This document shows positions 9,009 through 19,749 of a stretch of 64,000 nucleotides of DNA, in pieces. The stretch's first letter is position 1; the number at the start of each line of letters is the position of its first letter. The stretch is taken from assembly GCF_024832785.1 (NCBI RefSeq), contig NZ_CP116615.1, positions 186,001-250,000 on the forward strand, given 5' to 3'. The notes beneath the pieces were generated by a model, which was given only the letters and a program-made list of their open reading frames with translations, was not told where the DNA came from and ran no database searches. Both the position numbers and the translations under genes were made by a program. The DNA comes from Fontisphaera persica. GTDB taxonomy: Bacteria; Verrucomicrobiota; Verrucomicrobiia; Limisphaerales; Fontisphaeraceae.

Positions 9009-9418
9009 GCCTTGCTCGTTGCCGTATTATTGAACTCCCCAAAATCGCTGATCCGCGGGGTAATTTGACCTTCATTGAAGGCCAGCGGCATGTGCCTTTT
9101 GAAATCAGGAGGGTTTTCTATTTGTATGATGTGCCGGGTGGGGCAGAAAGAGGGGGGCATGCTCATAGAGAACTAGAGCAACTAATTATTGCCATGTCCG
9201 GCAGTTTTGATGTGATACTGGACGATGGGCGGGAGAACAAGCGGTTTCATTTGAATCGTTCGTACTACGGTCTGTATCTCTGTCCCATGATATGGGGGGA
9301 GCTGGATAATTTTTCGAGCGGTTCTGTATGCCTGGTGTTGGCGTCCAACTATTATGATCCCGATGATTACTACCGGGATTATCAGGAGTATCTGGCGGCG
9401 CTGGGGAGGGAGAAGTGA
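9005..9418 (+). CDS. fdtA: dTDP-4-keto-6-deoxyglucose 3,4-ketoisomerase (FdtA/QdtA-like, WxcM-like cupin)
   Basis: A 137-residue cupin of the WxcM-like/FdtA family. It has the family features [28 protein letters not shown] and GHAHRELEQ, then [13 protein letters not shown] and a C-terminal [14 protein letters not shown]. It would move the keto group from C4 to C3 of dTDP-4-keto-6-deoxyglucose, making the substrate for the adjacent aminotransferase. The start ATG 9005 overlaps the acyltransferase stop, and its own stop overlaps the next start (GTGA). FdtA and QdtA differ in C4 stereochemistry of their products; I cannot tell which this is. Confidence 0.88.
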   Translation: MSLARCRIIELPKIADPRGNLTFIEGQRHVPFEIRRVFYLYDVPGGAERGGHAHRELEQLIIAMSGSFDVILDDGRENKRFHLNRSYYGLYLCPMIWGELDNFSSGSVCLVLASNYYDPDDYYRDYQEYLAALGREK

Positions 9419-10515
9419 GGGTTCCATTTCTAGAACTTAAACCGACTTACGAGGAGCTAAAGCCCGAGCTGGACGCTGCCTACCATCGGGTGATGGATTC
9501 CGGTTGGTACCTGCTCGGCCAGGAACTGGCTGCGTTAGAGGGCGAAATTGCGGATTACTGTGGCACGCGACACGCGGTAGTCGTGGGCAGTGGTCTGGAC
9601 GCCATGCACCTTGTATTGAGGGCTTGGGGCATCGGAACCGGTCACGAGGTCATTGTCCCCTCCAACACTTACATTGCCACTTGGCTGGCCGTAACGTATG
9701 CTGGGGCCAGGCCTGTGCCCGTGGAGCCGGATCTCCAAACTTATAACTTAGACCCCGATAAAATCCGCGGAGCCATTAGTCCCAGGACCCGCGCTATCTT
9801 GCCGGTGCATTTGTATGGTCAGCCGGCAGACATGGACCCCATTATGGAGATTGCCCGTGAGCATGGGTTGCTGGTGCTGGAAGATAACGCCCAGGCTTTT
9901 GGCGCGCGTTACAAGGGGCGGCGGACGGGCAGTTTAGGGGATGCGGCAGCGCACAGTTTTTACCCGGGCAAGAATCTAGGTGCTTTTGGAGATGGCGGCG
10001 CCGTGACCACCAATGATGCTGAACTGGCGCGCAAGGTGCGCATGCTGCGTAATTACGGCTCCGAGATCAAGTATCACCATGAGTATTGCGGCTTTAATTC
10101 TCGTTTGGACGAGTTGCAGGCGGCCTTTTTGCGGGTAAAGCTGAACAGGCTGGATGAATGGAATCAAAGGCGGCAACGGTTGGCGCAGATTTACCTGGAG
10201 AACTTGGCGGGGATTGACGGCCTGACTTTGCCCCGGATTGCAGAGGGGGCGGAAACTACCTGGCATTTGTTTGTGGTGAGGCATTCGCGGCGGGATGAGT
10301 TGCAAAAACGCCTGACGGCGGCAGGCATAGGTACGCTTATTCATTATCCTATTCCACCGCATTTGAGTGGTGCTTATGCGGGCTATGGCTGGAAACACAG
10401 TGACTTCCCCATTGCTGAGGAGCTCGCCAATACCGTGCTCAGCCTGCCCATGGGGCCGCATCTGAGCGAGGCGCAAGTGGGGTATGTGGTGCAGTGCCTT
10501 AAAAACTCCACCTAA
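9415..10515 (+). CDS. fdtB: DegT/DnrJ/EryC1 PLP-dependent sugar aminotransferase (FdtB/QdtB-like)
   Basis: A 366-residue aminotransferase that would aminate the 3-keto-6-deoxyhexose. The PLP lysine lies in [14 protein letters not shown] (Lys about 186), with [15 protein letters not shown] just before it and [20 protein letters not shown] after it, all standard for the family. Early residues [16 protein letters not shown] and [17 protein letters not shown] also match. The GTG start at 9415 overlaps the FdtA stop. Product and partner genes fit a dTDP-3-amino-3,6-dideoxyhexose. The precursor needs RfbA (present) and RfbB (absent here). Confidence 0.92.
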   Translation: MRVPFLELKPTYEELKPELDAAYHRVMDSGWYLLGQELAALEGEIADYCGTRHAVVVGSGLDAMHLVLRAWGIGTGHEVIVPSNTYIATWLAVTYAGARPVPVEPDLQTYNLDPDKIRGAISPRTRAILPVHLYGQPADMDPIMEIAREHGLLVLEDNAQAFGARYKGRRTGSLGDAAAHSFYPGKNLGAFGDGGAVTTNDAELARKVRMLRNYGSEIKYHHEYCGFNSRLDELQAAFLRVKLNRLDEWNQRRQRLAQIYLENLAGIDGLTLPRIAEGAETTWHLFVVRHSRRDELQKRLTAAGIGTLIHYPIPPHLSGAYAGYGWKHSDFPIAEELANTVLSLPMGPHLSEAQVGYVVQCLKNST

Positions 10516-10581
10516 GGCTGGCAGTTGAGCAGGCCAGCCCATTCAGTGCAGTCGTAATCGCCTTCACATTTAGTTTTCATC

Positions 10582-12132
10582 TTGAGCACCTTGACCACAG
10601 AATCTGTGACAGAAGCCCCGCCAGGCGAAACCACTGCCCGTCCGGGCACTTATGGGCGAATCCTCAAAAGCTCAGCGCTGATTGGGGGATCGTCGGTGGT
10701 TAATGTGCTGGTGAGCATGATCCGCGTGAAATTCACCGCAGTTTATTTGGGGCCGTTGGGAGTGGGGTTGTTGGGAGCGTATCACTCGATCTTGGCCCCA
10801 ATAGGAACCGTTGCCAGCATGGGGCTGGGTGCGGGGGCTGTCCGCCAAATTGCCGAAGGTGTGGGGCAGGGGGACCAGGCCAAGGTTTCCCGCGCATTGC
10901 AGACCATCCGCCGGGCTTCATTTATCACCGGCACTTTGGGGGTAATTCTCACCTGCCTGTTGGCCTATCCTGCCAGCCTATATACCTTTGGCAATGCTGA
11001 CCACGTCTGGGCTTTGTGTGCCCTTTCGCTAACTTTACTGATGGGTTCCCTGGCCGGCGGGCTGGGGGCCATTATACAGGGCATGCGCCGCATTCGCGAT
11101 ATGGCTGCGCAGGGGATAATTGGCTCGGTGCTTGGTTTGGTCATTAGTGTCCCCCTGATGATCTGGCTGGGCGTAAAAAGCGTGGTGCCCATGATGTTGC
11201 TCAGCTCCTTGGCGGCATTAATTGTTACCTGGCTGTTTGCCCGGCGCATTCAAGTGCCCTGCGTGCCTTTGACATGGCGTCAGACATGGCTGGAGGCTCG
11301 GCCCATGTTGAAATTAGGCATCGTCATGACCGCTAGCGGCCTGATTGGCATGGGAGTGAATTATATTATTCGGCTCATCCTCATTCGCAAACTTGGCCTC
11401 GAAGCCAATGGTATTTATTCCGCCGCCTCAATGCTCTCCAGTTATTACGTGAATATCATTCTGGGAGCAATGGGAGCTGATTTTTATCCACGGCTTGCCG
11501 AGGTGAATAAGAACCACCCTGAGGTCAACCGGCTGGTCAATGAACAAACCGAGGTTGGGCTGCTGATTGCGTTGCCGGGAGTGATTGCCACCCTCACCAT
11601 GGCGCCGCTGGTCATCCATATTTTTTACACCAGCAAATTCCTGCCGGCAGTGGAAGTTCTGCAATGGATGGTGCTGGGGGTGGCCCTGCGTGTCGTCACC
11701 TGGCCCATGGGTTATATTTTGCTGGCCAAAGGCGCCAAGCGAATGTTTTTTTGGACTGAACTGGCTTCCAACATTGTCCTAGTGACTTTGACCGTCTTGG
11801 CGGTTTATATATGGGGACTTAAGGGCACCGGCATCGCGTTTTTTGGATTATACTTATTTTATCTGGCCTTGATGCTCGTTGTCACGAACCGCATGACCGG
11901 ATTTTCGTGGACACCATACAGCCGGCAATTGGTGTTATTATTTTCCGCGACCGCTGCCCTGGCTTTTGTCATCGCCTGGAAAATTCCATTTATCTGGGCT
12001 GCGGCAATCGGAGCCAGCCTCGCTACTGCCACCGGTCTCTGCGCCTTAAGCGAATTGACCCGCTTGATTGGGCGCAACCCCATTGCGGTTTTTTGGCAGA
12101 AACTACGCAACAACCTGCCCGGAATATCTTAG
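10582..12132 (+). CDS. wzx: Wzx-type polysaccharide flippase
   Basis: A 516-residue polytopic membrane protein of the MOP superfamily, with about 12-14 hydrophobic segments from residue 25 to 505. The opening region RILKSSALIGGSSVVNVLVS, then FTAVYLGPLGVGLLGAYHSI, and later GLEANGIYSAASMLSSYYVN resemble O-antigen translocases of the WzxE/RfbX kind. It would move undecaprenyl-linked oligosaccharide units across the inner membrane. The start is TTG 10582; no strong ribosome-binding site is seen. It is GC-rich like the rfb/fdt genes and precedes the glycosyltransferase block. The matching polymerase candidate is at 25900. Confidence 0.88.
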   Translation: MSTLTTESVTEAPPGETTARPGTYGRILKSSALIGGSSVVNVLVSMIRVKFTAVYLGPLGVGLLGAYHSILAPIGTVASMGLGAGAVRQIAEGVGQGDQAKVSRALQTIRRASFITGTLGVILTCLLAYPASLYTFGNADHVWALCALSLTLLMGSLAGGLGAIIQGMRRIRDMAAQGIIGSVLGLVISVPLMIWLGVKSVVPMMLLSSLAALIVTWLFARRIQVPCVPLTWRQTWLEARPMLKLGIVMTASGLIGMGVNYIIRLILIRKLGLEANGIYSAASMLSSYYVNIILGAMGADFYPRLAEVNKNHPEVNRLVNEQTEVGLLIALPGVIATLTMAPLVIHIFYTSKFLPAVEVLQWMVLGVALRVVTWPMGYILLAKGAKRMFFWTELASNIVLVTLTVLAVYIWGLKGTGIAFFGLYLFYLALMLVVTNRMTGFSWTPYSRQLVLLFSATAALAFVIAWKIPFIWAAAIGASLATATGLCALSELTRLIGRNPIAVFWQKLRNNLPGIS

Positions 12133-12148
12133 TTATGAGTATATTATA

Positions 12149-14299
12149 ATGGACAAAACAAATTCTACACCCCTGCAAACCACCCACGATCCATCTGCTG
12201 GAGACGCGGCCACTTCAACCTCGCGCCCGCTGGTGACCTTCATGCTGATTGCTTACAACCAGGAAAGGTACATACGCGAGGCGGTGGAAGGCGCCTTTGC
12301 CCAGACCTACAGCCCGCTTGAAATCATCCTTTCTGATGATTGCTCCACGGATCGCACCTTTGAAATCATGAAGGAAATGGCCGAGCAATACAAAGGCCCT
12401 CACAAAATCATCCTCAATCGCAACGAACGCAACCTCGGCATTTGCGGCCACGTCAACCGCTGCGTGGAGTTAACCCACGGAGAACTCATCGTTTGCGCAG
12501 CCGGGGATGATATTTCTTTGCCATTTAGAACTGAATATTGCGCCGATTTAATGTTTAGAGAGCCACGGGCAAGCTGTGTTTTTTCAAATGCAGTGTTAGT
12601 TGATGAGAACGGAGCTATAATATCAGAAAACTTGCTGTATCCTGAAACAGTATCTGACCAAATTATAAGGATTAAAATACACAAGTATTTGCCGGTAACA
12701 TTGGTCGTAATCAATGATATAAAAAATGTTGACTGCATAAATAATTGGATTTTTGGATGTACAGCATGCTATAAGCGGGAATTGTTTAAGATTTTTGGTG
12801 AATTAAATAATTCCTTGCAGAATGAGGATAATGTCATGGCATTTAGAGCATCACTAGTGGGGAAAATTGGTTTTATTAACACAAACACTGTTTTATACAG
12901 GCGGCACCGAAATACTTTAAGCAACTTAATAACGCAAACGACAAAGCAAAAGAGAATTGAGAATGATAGAGAGAATATATTACAAAAATATAAAGATTGC
13001 ATGGTGATGATTAATCATAGAATTGATAATAAGGCCTATAAAATATTAAGGAAAAAATTACTCGCAAGGTATTACGAAACATTCCTCGACCATGATGGCA
13101 TACGTTACCTTTTAGTTGCTAAGCCTGAACGTAATATTCTAACAACTGGTTATTGTCTAACTTGTGTGTTACACAAATACTATTTAAGAAAACTAAAATC
13201 TGCGTTAAAAAAGATAAAAATATTACTATGTAAATATTCAGAGAAATTTATTCGTACTTGGAAAATTATAGATAATTTAGAATATCAGGATTATGATTGG
13301 AAATTATTTTTATATAAAAATATAAAGAAAAGAGCAGATGATATATTAATTGGCAAACTGAATATGTTAGAACATATGAAGATTCACGGAAACGAGTATT
13401 TAGCAGATTCATTCGCATATAAAATAAGGAATGCCGAAATCAGAGGATGCAGTGGTTTAATTATATTAAATAAAAATAAAATATTATACTATAAACAATG
13501 GTACAAAAAATATATATTCGACGATAACTCATTATGGGCGCTAAATAAAACTAAAATTGAGAAACTTGGGGGAGTATGGCTCTGTCTTTTGCAAAGATGG
13601 GGCAAAGAATATTATCATTGGATTCACGATGTTATGCCAATGCTTTACTTGATAAAGGACAAAGTTAAGTACGATGGTATTATTTTAAATCATGATCTTC
13701 TTCCGTATCAGATTAGATCTCTCGAAATGCTAGGCATCGAAGAAAAAATATACCACTATAATGGGTCTTATAGATTGGAAGTGGAAAGTCTTATTATAAC
13801 CACTCCAGTCGGTTCCACCTTTTTTACTGATGGTAAATTGTTAAAAAATATGGCGATGTGCATTAAGAGTAAGGCAAAAAATCATACACCTTATAAGGCA
13901 AAAATATTATATATATCTAGAAATGATGCAAATACAAGGAGAGTCTTGAACGAATATAAGTATCGAAGAATATTAGAAGCAAACAATATTGAAGTACACA
14001 TGCTATCCAATTATAGTTTAGATGAACAAATGATGCTGTTTTCAAATGCAGAGGTAGTGATTGCTCCTCATGGAGCGGGTATAATAAATATAATATTTTC
14101 TGATAGAATAAAGTGTCTGATTGAAATTGACGAGGAAAAAAGTGATAGAAAAATGTACGAAGCGCTGGCTTTCGACTTGGATATACGTTATTATAAAGTG
14201 TGTGCACGAGCTGTAAACAAAAAAAATTATCAGCTCGATTATCTAATTGATGATTACAATATTGAACAAATTCTTGATATAGTCAGAAAATATAAATAA
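12149..14299 (+). CDS. GT2-GT61 fusion glycosyltransferase, compositionally mosaic
   Basis: A 716-residue protein. Residues 15-240 form a GT2 (GT-A) domain: VTFMLIAYNQERYIREAVEG, then EIILSDDCSTDRT and AAGDD. The last 300 residues resemble GT61/DUF563: WGKEYYHWIHDVMP, LYISRNDANTRRVLNE and VVIAPHGAGIINIIF (His about 641). ATG 12149 is 17 nt after wzx. About 360 bases at the 5' end are GC-rich like the upstream genes; from about 12510 (residue 121) the DNA becomes strongly AT-rich without loss of frame. That suggests a recombination joint inside the conserved GT2 region. The protein is intact although its AT-rich part is full of A and T runs. Confidence 0.85.
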   Translation: MDKTNSTPLQTTHDPSAGDAATSTSRPLVTFMLIAYNQERYIREAVEGAFAQTYSPLEIILSDDCSTDRTFEIMKEMAEQYKGPHKIILNRNERNLGICGHVNRCVELTHGELIVCAAGDDISLPFRTEYCADLMFREPRASCVFSNAVLVDENGAIISENLLYPETVSDQIIRIKIHKYLPVTLVVINDIKNVDCINNWIFGCTACYKRELFKIFGELNNSLQNEDNVMAFRASLVGKIGFINTNTVLYRRHRNTLSNLITQTTKQKRIENDRENILQKYKDCMVMINHRIDNKAYKILRKKLLARYYETFLDHDGIRYLLVAKPERNILTTGYCLTCVLHKYYLRKLKSALKKIKILLCKYSEKFIRTWKIIDNLEYQDYDWKLFLYKNIKKRADDILIGKLNMLEHMKIHGNEYLADSFAYKIRNAEIRGCSGLIILNKNKILYYKQWYKKYIFDDNSLWALNKTKIEKLGGVWLCLLQRWGKEYYHWIHDVMPMLYLIKDKVKYDGIILNHDLLPYQIRSLEMLGIEEKIYHYNGSYRLEVESLIITTPVGSTFFTDGKLLKNMAMCIKSKAKNHTPYKAKILYISRNDANTRRVLNEYKYRRILEANNIEVHMLSNYSLDEQMMLFSNAEVVIAPHGAGIINIIFSDRIKCLIEIDEEKSDRKMYEALAFDLDIRYYKVCARAVNKKNYQLDYLIDDYNIEQILDIVRKYK

Positions 14300-14405
14300 G
14301 TCGAAAAATAAAAGTTAATCTAACGATAAAAGGATAGACATTGGTATAAAAAATAGATAAACGCAATGATAAAGGTGTTGCATGACTTTTTCTTCGACCA
14401 ACATT

Positions 14406-14745
14406 GGGCTTGCCCCGGTTTGATGGACACCCAGGGGCTGGTTTGGTAGAAACATCGCGCACATTAGGAATGACAACCTCAGCCAAACGCAGGAAGACGC
14501 TCCGGGGGCGGCCAGATCCCATCCCAAGACAAGCGCTAGGACAACGCCTTCAAGCGGCAGGCCGTACAGGATTGCCTCTGCAGCGGCAACTTGGGAAACC
14601 AGGTCGCGGCAGAGATAGGCGTCAGCTAACCCACCATCAAGGGCTGGCGGTGTCAATACACCGGAGACGCTCTGCTCTCTGCGGCCGAGACCGCTAAGCG
14701 GGCGATTAGGCGCGGCCTGGCCAAGGCACGCACGCTGTTAAATAT
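14406..14745 (+). mobile_element. IS3-family relic A (left end and decayed orfA)
   Basis: It begins with an end sequence (GGGCTTGCCCCGGTTTGATG at 14406) shared with the elements at 17312 and, inverted, at 22454. It continues with a decayed orfA that aligns with relic B base by base up to about 14690 (for example CCTTCAAGCGGCAGGCCGT and GGGCTGGCGGTGTCAATACA). The right part, including all of orfB and the right inverted repeat, is missing; sequence similarity fades into AT-rich DNA by about 14745. Relic A is more diverged than relic B, so it is either an older insertion or a related subtype. The DNA from 14746 to 14957 is AT-rich with nothing recognisable. Confidence 0.75.
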
Positions 14746-14957
14746 TAATTATGCGCACTGCCTCATTAGGGTTTCCGCCAAACACGGGCAAGCCCACCAC
14801 AAAATTCGTCGGAAATGGGTAGTGCGCCAAGAATAAGCTCTCGAAAAATTCGCAACACAGGCTCAGATAGAGGTTTAGTCCAATAAAAATCATTTAAAAC
14901 TTGCTTCTCAGAGATTTCATAAATATTCATACCACAAATAATCATAATTTAAACTTC

Positions 14958-16137
14958 ATGGATATCCGGATATTGGTACTTTCCATCGCTCCACCCGAAA
15001 ACGATTGCGGTTGCAGGGTGGTTTTGTATCGCCATTTGGAGGAGCGGAAAGCATTTGATTATATTCTTGCAACCAGGGACAAATGGATTGTCCGGCGACA
15101 ACCGAGGTTGTTCTGCGTCTACCTTACCTATTGCGCAGGATTGAAAAGTCAAGATTTGGACCATCGTTTGCTAAATGGATACGTGATTATGAGAACCTGA
15201 TCTGGCCTTATTCAATTAAGCCTGAGCTGGAAAATGCAATAAAAGTTTCCGGCCCCACGCAATATTAAACTTGGCAGATCCCAGCTTGTCACCAATCGCC
15301 CTCCGTGCCGCCAGAAGGCACCGGCTCCCTTAATTGGAATGTTTAACGATTGGTTTCCCATAATGGCAGCCCATTATGGTCACCGCTGGACATGTGGCAT
15401 ACTATCAGAAAGATATCGTCAATTTTATCAGCAATGTGATCTTGCATTTTGCACCAGTGAAGGCATGCGAGAGATATTGGGGCCACATCCTAATAGTCAT
15501 GTATTGTATCCGATACCTGGGAACCATAAAATTCCTGAACTTGTATATCCGCCAAAAAGTAATAAATATAGAATAGTATATGTTGGCTCTGCAGAAGGGT
15601 TTTACGGCCGAATGTTATGTAAATTAATATGTGAATTGGAAAGTTATCAAGAATATGAACTTAAAGTTGTCACTCCCGCAAATGACTGGCCCAATGATGT
15701 TCTTCAAAAAGCAAAGGAAAAAGGAACATACCTGGGCTTCATGCCGCCTCCGGATGCAGCAAAAGTTATTGCTAGCGCGGATGCATTGCTTGTTATCATG
15801 AGTTTCGAAAAAGAACATAAACTGTTTATGCAAACAAGCTTTACCACTAAGTTTTTGGATTATACTGCATTTCAAAGGCCAATAATTGTTTGGGGGCCAG
15901 AATATTCTACGGTTTCAAAATTTGTAAAAATAACGGCGGTGCGTTTATAGTTAACTCCGATCACCCAACAAATGTCCTTGAAATAATACGCGAAATAAAA
16001 AATAATAGTAATAAAAAAGCGAATTAATAAAGCAGGCATATGATTTATATAACAACCAATTTAATCCTAAACAATTGCAAAATATATTTATATCTGAGAT
16101 TAAAAAAGTAGTCGAAAAAATCATGAAAAAATTGAAA
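14958..16137 (+). pseudogene. Glycosyltransferase (GT4-like) pseudogene I
   Basis: Fragments in several frames read as one protein. It starts at ATG 14958 (MDIRILVLSIAPPENDCGCR), shifts near 15080 (CPATTEVVLRLPYLLRR), near 15255 and 15328 (IGMFNDWFPIMAAHYG), then a long open stretch to 15920 (FCTSEGMREILGPHPNSHVL; PIIVWGPEYSTVSKF). It shifts again in the A run at about 15931 (NNGGAFIVNSDHPTNVLEII) and once more after 16025 (YNNQFNPKQLQNIFISEIKK). The C-terminal WGPEYS and VNSDHP blocks match the next pseudogene, so the two are tandem paralogues. At least five indels are needed to restore it. Function before decay: sugar transfer in polysaccharide synthesis. Confidence 0.72.
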
Positions 16138-16139
16138 CA

Positions 16140-17299
16140 ATGGTTATATCATCAGTTCGCCCTGAACCAACAACGGCTGGGCAAATTATTTTATACAGAT
16201 TATTAGTTGAGAATAACTTAATCACTTGCGAATCTTATGGCGAGGAGCCTAAGAAAATAAATATTAAAAATATATGGCGACGAATATTTGGCCGTCTATC
16301 CAAAACGCGTTATTATCGCATCGCAAATGATTATTTTGTTTGGAATCAAGGCCGTTGGTTAGACCCTTGCTTGCCTTCAAATGTAAGAAAAAGAAAATAG
16401 TAATTACCATGGCTCATGGAGATGCTTGTTATGCTGCGTTAAGATATTCAAAAAACATAATTTGCCTCTGGTTACATTATTTGATGATTGGTATCCAGAT
16501 ATGTTAGACGCCCATACTGCCTTTAAAAGTACCATGAAAATCTATTTCGGCAACTTTATTTCAAATCAAATGTTGCATTTTGTGTCTGCCCAGGAATGAG
16601 AGACGAGTTGGGCAAGCACAAGGCGTCATACATCTTAAATCGAGTACCTGGAGAATTTAATAAAAAATATAACATAAAAACAAAAACCAATAAATTTAAA
16701 GTTCTATATTTTGGAAATCTATGGGACTACGGTCCAATGTTGGAGGAACTAATAGTAGCAGCAAGAAATAATAAAACAATTCAGTTTGAGGTAAGAGGAA
16801 ATAATCCAAACTGGAATAAGGAATTCAAAGAAACTATGGAGAAAACAAATCAGTGGCTTCCTTTTGCGCCTCGCGAGGAATATGAAAAATGGATGTTTAC
16901 TGCTGAAGCATTTTTAATACCAATGTTATTTGAAGAAAAGTATAAGAGAAGAATGGTAACCAGCTTTCCATCAAAAATTGCCGAGTGTGTGCAAGTCGAA
17001 AACCAATAATAATATGGGGACCAGAATACTGCTCAGCAATACAATGGGCCAGACAGGGTAGTAAAGCACTTTGCGTGACAAGTTCTGATCCAAAAGAACT
17101 AATTAAGGAAATTGAAAGACTTATAAATGACAAAGAGGAAATAGAAAGATTAACTGAAAAAAGCAGGTACGCTGCGTTGAATGAATTCAACCGCAATAAA
17201 ATATTATGCCAATTTAACAATACGCTTAAGGAATTGCTTGAACGATATGAAAGTAATGAGAAGTCACAACAGATGTTATCAATATCTGAGAAACCATAA
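16140..17299 (+). pseudogene. Glycosyltransferase (GT4-like) pseudogene II, paralogue of I
   Basis: It starts at ATG 16140 (SSVRPEPTTAGQIILYRLL), and changes frame near 16385 (KKKKIVITMAHGDACYAALR), near 16455 (HNLPLVTLFDDWYPDMLDAH), and near 16545 (YFKSNVAFCVCPGMRDELGK). An open part follows to 16990 (FKVLYFGNLWDYGPMLEEL). The last frame holds ASRKPIIIWGPEYCSAIQW and ends at 17299. Domain order and the WGPEY block parallel pseudogene I. Most lesions are single-base losses in A or T runs. IS3 relic B begins 12 bases after the stop. Confidence 0.72.
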
Positions 17300-17311
17300 A
17301 ATAAAGTATAT

Positions 17312-18229
17312 GGGCTTGCCCCGTTTGATGGAAACCCGGGGGCTGGTGCGGTAGAAACACCGTGCACATGAAAAAGCCAACCTCAGCCAACCGCAGGAAG
17401 CCGCCCCAAGGGCGGCCCAAACACATCCCCAAGCCAAGCGCTACGACGACGCCTTCAAGCGGCAGGCCGTGGAGCATTGGCTCCGTAGTGGCAAGCCTGG
17501 CACTCAGGTCGCCGCCGAGCTCGGCGTCAGCTACCCCACCCTTAAGGGCTGGCGGCCCCAATACACCGGCGACGCGCTGCCCGCCGCCGCCGAACTGGCC
17601 GCCGAGAAACGGGCTCAAGGCCGAACTGGCCCGGGTGCGCGAACAGCGCGACATTCTATAAAAACCTTGGGCATCCTCTCCGAACCGCCGAAGAAGGCTA
17701 CCAACGGGTGCAAGCCATGAGCGGGCATCATTCAATCACGCAACTCTGCGCCGCCTTGGGGTCGGCCCCTCCGGTTATTATGCTTGGGCGTAGGCGGCTC
17801 CCAGCACCCGCGCCCGGGAGGACGCGGCTATCGCGGCGCTGGCCAAAACCGGCGAGCGCCCGCGCCCAAAAGACGCGGCCCTGCAGGAGCAGCTCATGGC
17901 GCTGCACGCCGCACATCGAGCCGCGCTGTCGGAAGCGGGAGCGCAACCGAGCATGAGCCGGTCCGGCAACTCTTATGACAACGCTGCCATGGAAAGCTTC
18001 CTGGCCACCTACAAGTGGGAATGCGTCGCCTTGGCCGAGGAACAGGGCGGGTACCCTACCCGTGCCGAAGCGCAGGTGGACGCCTTCGCCTACTTTGAAA
18101 CCTATGACAACACCACGCGGCTCCACCGCGCGCTCGATTACCTATCCCCTGTGGACTTTGAGAAAAAATTAACTAAATACAATCCATGCGTAGCACCGCT
18201 CCTAGGTACTATCAAACCTGGTTAAGCCT
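17312..18229 (+). mobile_element. IS3-family insertion sequence relic B with internal deletion
   Basis: Imperfect terminal inverted repeats of about 21 bp bound it: GGGCTTGCCCCGTTTGATGG at 17312 and the inverse of ATCAAACCTGGTTAAGCC at 18211-18228. orfA (about 17365-17720) reads FKRQAVEHWLRSGKPGTQVA and AAELGVSYPTLKGWR but needs two frame changes, and a TAA interrupts RDIL. orfB begins near 17717 (MSGHHSITQLCAALG), has a lost G and a TAG near GYYAWA, then jumps from ALQEQLMALHAAHR to AGAQPSMSRSGNSYDNAAME. The middle of the DDE integrase domain with its first two acidic residues is therefore deleted; the final E region and LDYLSPVDFE remain. No clear target duplication is seen. It cannot encode an active transposase. 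Confidence 0.85.
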
Positions 18230-18255
18230 GTAATTTCAGTCACAGAATCCAATTC

Positions 18256-19494
18256 ATGAGTATACAAAGTACGCAAATAATACACATTATAACTGAAACT
18301 CATGGTGGAGCTGGTGTTGCTGCGCGCAGGTTGCACCAGGGGTTGCTTGGATTGGGCGTTGATAGCCGCCTTGTATATCGCAGGGGTTATTGTGCGTTAC
18401 CGGCGCTACGCGGTGGGAGCCGGCGGCTAAATTGTTATGGCGCGTTAGAGAAAAATAGAGCGTTATTGGATGGAAAAAAGGGTGGCTCCGGGGGGCGGTC
18501 TGTTTACAGATTGCCGGATGCCTTTTCCAACAGCGGCCCAGGCATTAGGAGAACCGGGGAACATATACCATCTGCACTGGACAGCTTGGTTTATAGATTG
18601 GCCAAGTTTTTTTGCATCTCTCCCCGAAAACTCCCCTCTTTTTTTATCCCTTCATGACACAACATTTATAAGTGGCGGGTGTCATCAATTGGATGGTTGT
18701 GAGAAATATAGGAATGGTTGTGGTTGGTGTCCAAAGTTGCGAGGTCCGGGGAGCCACGATCCATCAGCGAAAATATTTGCATTAAAGAAAAAACTGTTGT
18801 CCAGGCGTAAACTATGCGTTGCCGCCAACAGTTCATACACGCTGACACTGGCGAAAAAGCCCTTTGTTGGCTTCAGCAGCCGCCATGGAAATTATTCATC
18901 CCGGCGTTGACACAACTATTTTCAAACCATTAGACAAAGAATTGTGCAGACAGATGCTCCAACTGCCGAAGGAAAAAGTCATTTTATGTTTTGGAGCTGC
19001 GAGCACGTCATACAAAAACAAAGGTCTGGATTTCTTAACGGAATGCATAAATCATTCATCCTTGCGTGAAAAAGTATTTTGTCTGGTTTTCGGATCAGGA
19101 GGAGAACGTTTGCACGAGCTAAAATGCGGCTGGCGGTTTGTCGGCTACAATGATTCTGAACATTTAATGGCGGCCGTGTATTCCGCTTCCGACATTTTCG
19201 TGATGCCATCACGGATGGAAACCTTTGGCTTGACTGCCCTAGAAGCCATGGCGTGCGGGGTACCCGTTATCGCATCAAAAGTTGGGGGTTTGGTGGATAT
19301 TATACTCGAAGAAAAACGGGCTTTTGGTTCCGGCCGATGATTATTCTTCCTGGGTCACTGCCATTGGTCGGCTGGCCAAAGCAAGCAGCTTGCGAGAAGA
19401 ATATGGCCATGTAGGTAGAGAGCGAGCGATGAAGTATTTTGATTTAAAATATGTTGTACAAAAACAGTGTGACATGTACAACAAATACGTTTAA
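18256..19494 (+). pseudogene. GT4 glycosyltransferase pseudogene (WcaC-like)
   Basis: It starts at ATG 18256: IIHIITETHGGAGVAARRLH is a typical GT4 opening. The frame changes near the six-G run at about 18489 (GNIYHLHWTAWFIDWPSFFA, then SLHDTTFISGGCHQLDGCEK with cysteines typical of the WcaC group). It changes again near 18870 (IIHPGVDTTIFKPLD; MPSRMETFGLTALEAMACGV) and once more in the A run near 19312 (KNGLLVPADDYSSWV). Each change is of the +1 kind, unlike the mostly -1 changes in its neighbours, so different lesions accumulated independently. It lies 26 nt after the IS3 relic. The stretch 19495-19749 holds only short decayed frames. Confidence 0.8.
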
Positions 19495-19749
19495 ATTAAA
19501 TTATTGATAGAAACATGAAAGTGGTTTGTTACGACCACCATAACCCCAAAGACAGAAGCCGTCCATAAATATTATAAACTTAAAGTCGGGCTGATGCTGC
19601 TGTTGTGGCGTGTGAAGGAAAAATGAAAAATCTTTTAAAAACATAGTTGATTCCAGCACAAGTAAACAACCCTTGCTCACTTTAGTATGAAATGCATTGA
19701 TGTAGGTGAGCAACATAACAGTAAAATTAAAAGTAACATATTTGAATAT

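Noticed and set aside
17312-18229. Active IS3 element with programmed frameshifting
   Set aside because: Extra frame changes, a TAA and TAG inside the frames and an internal deletion of the catalytic core show it is dead; the orfA-orfB frame change alone would have been normal.
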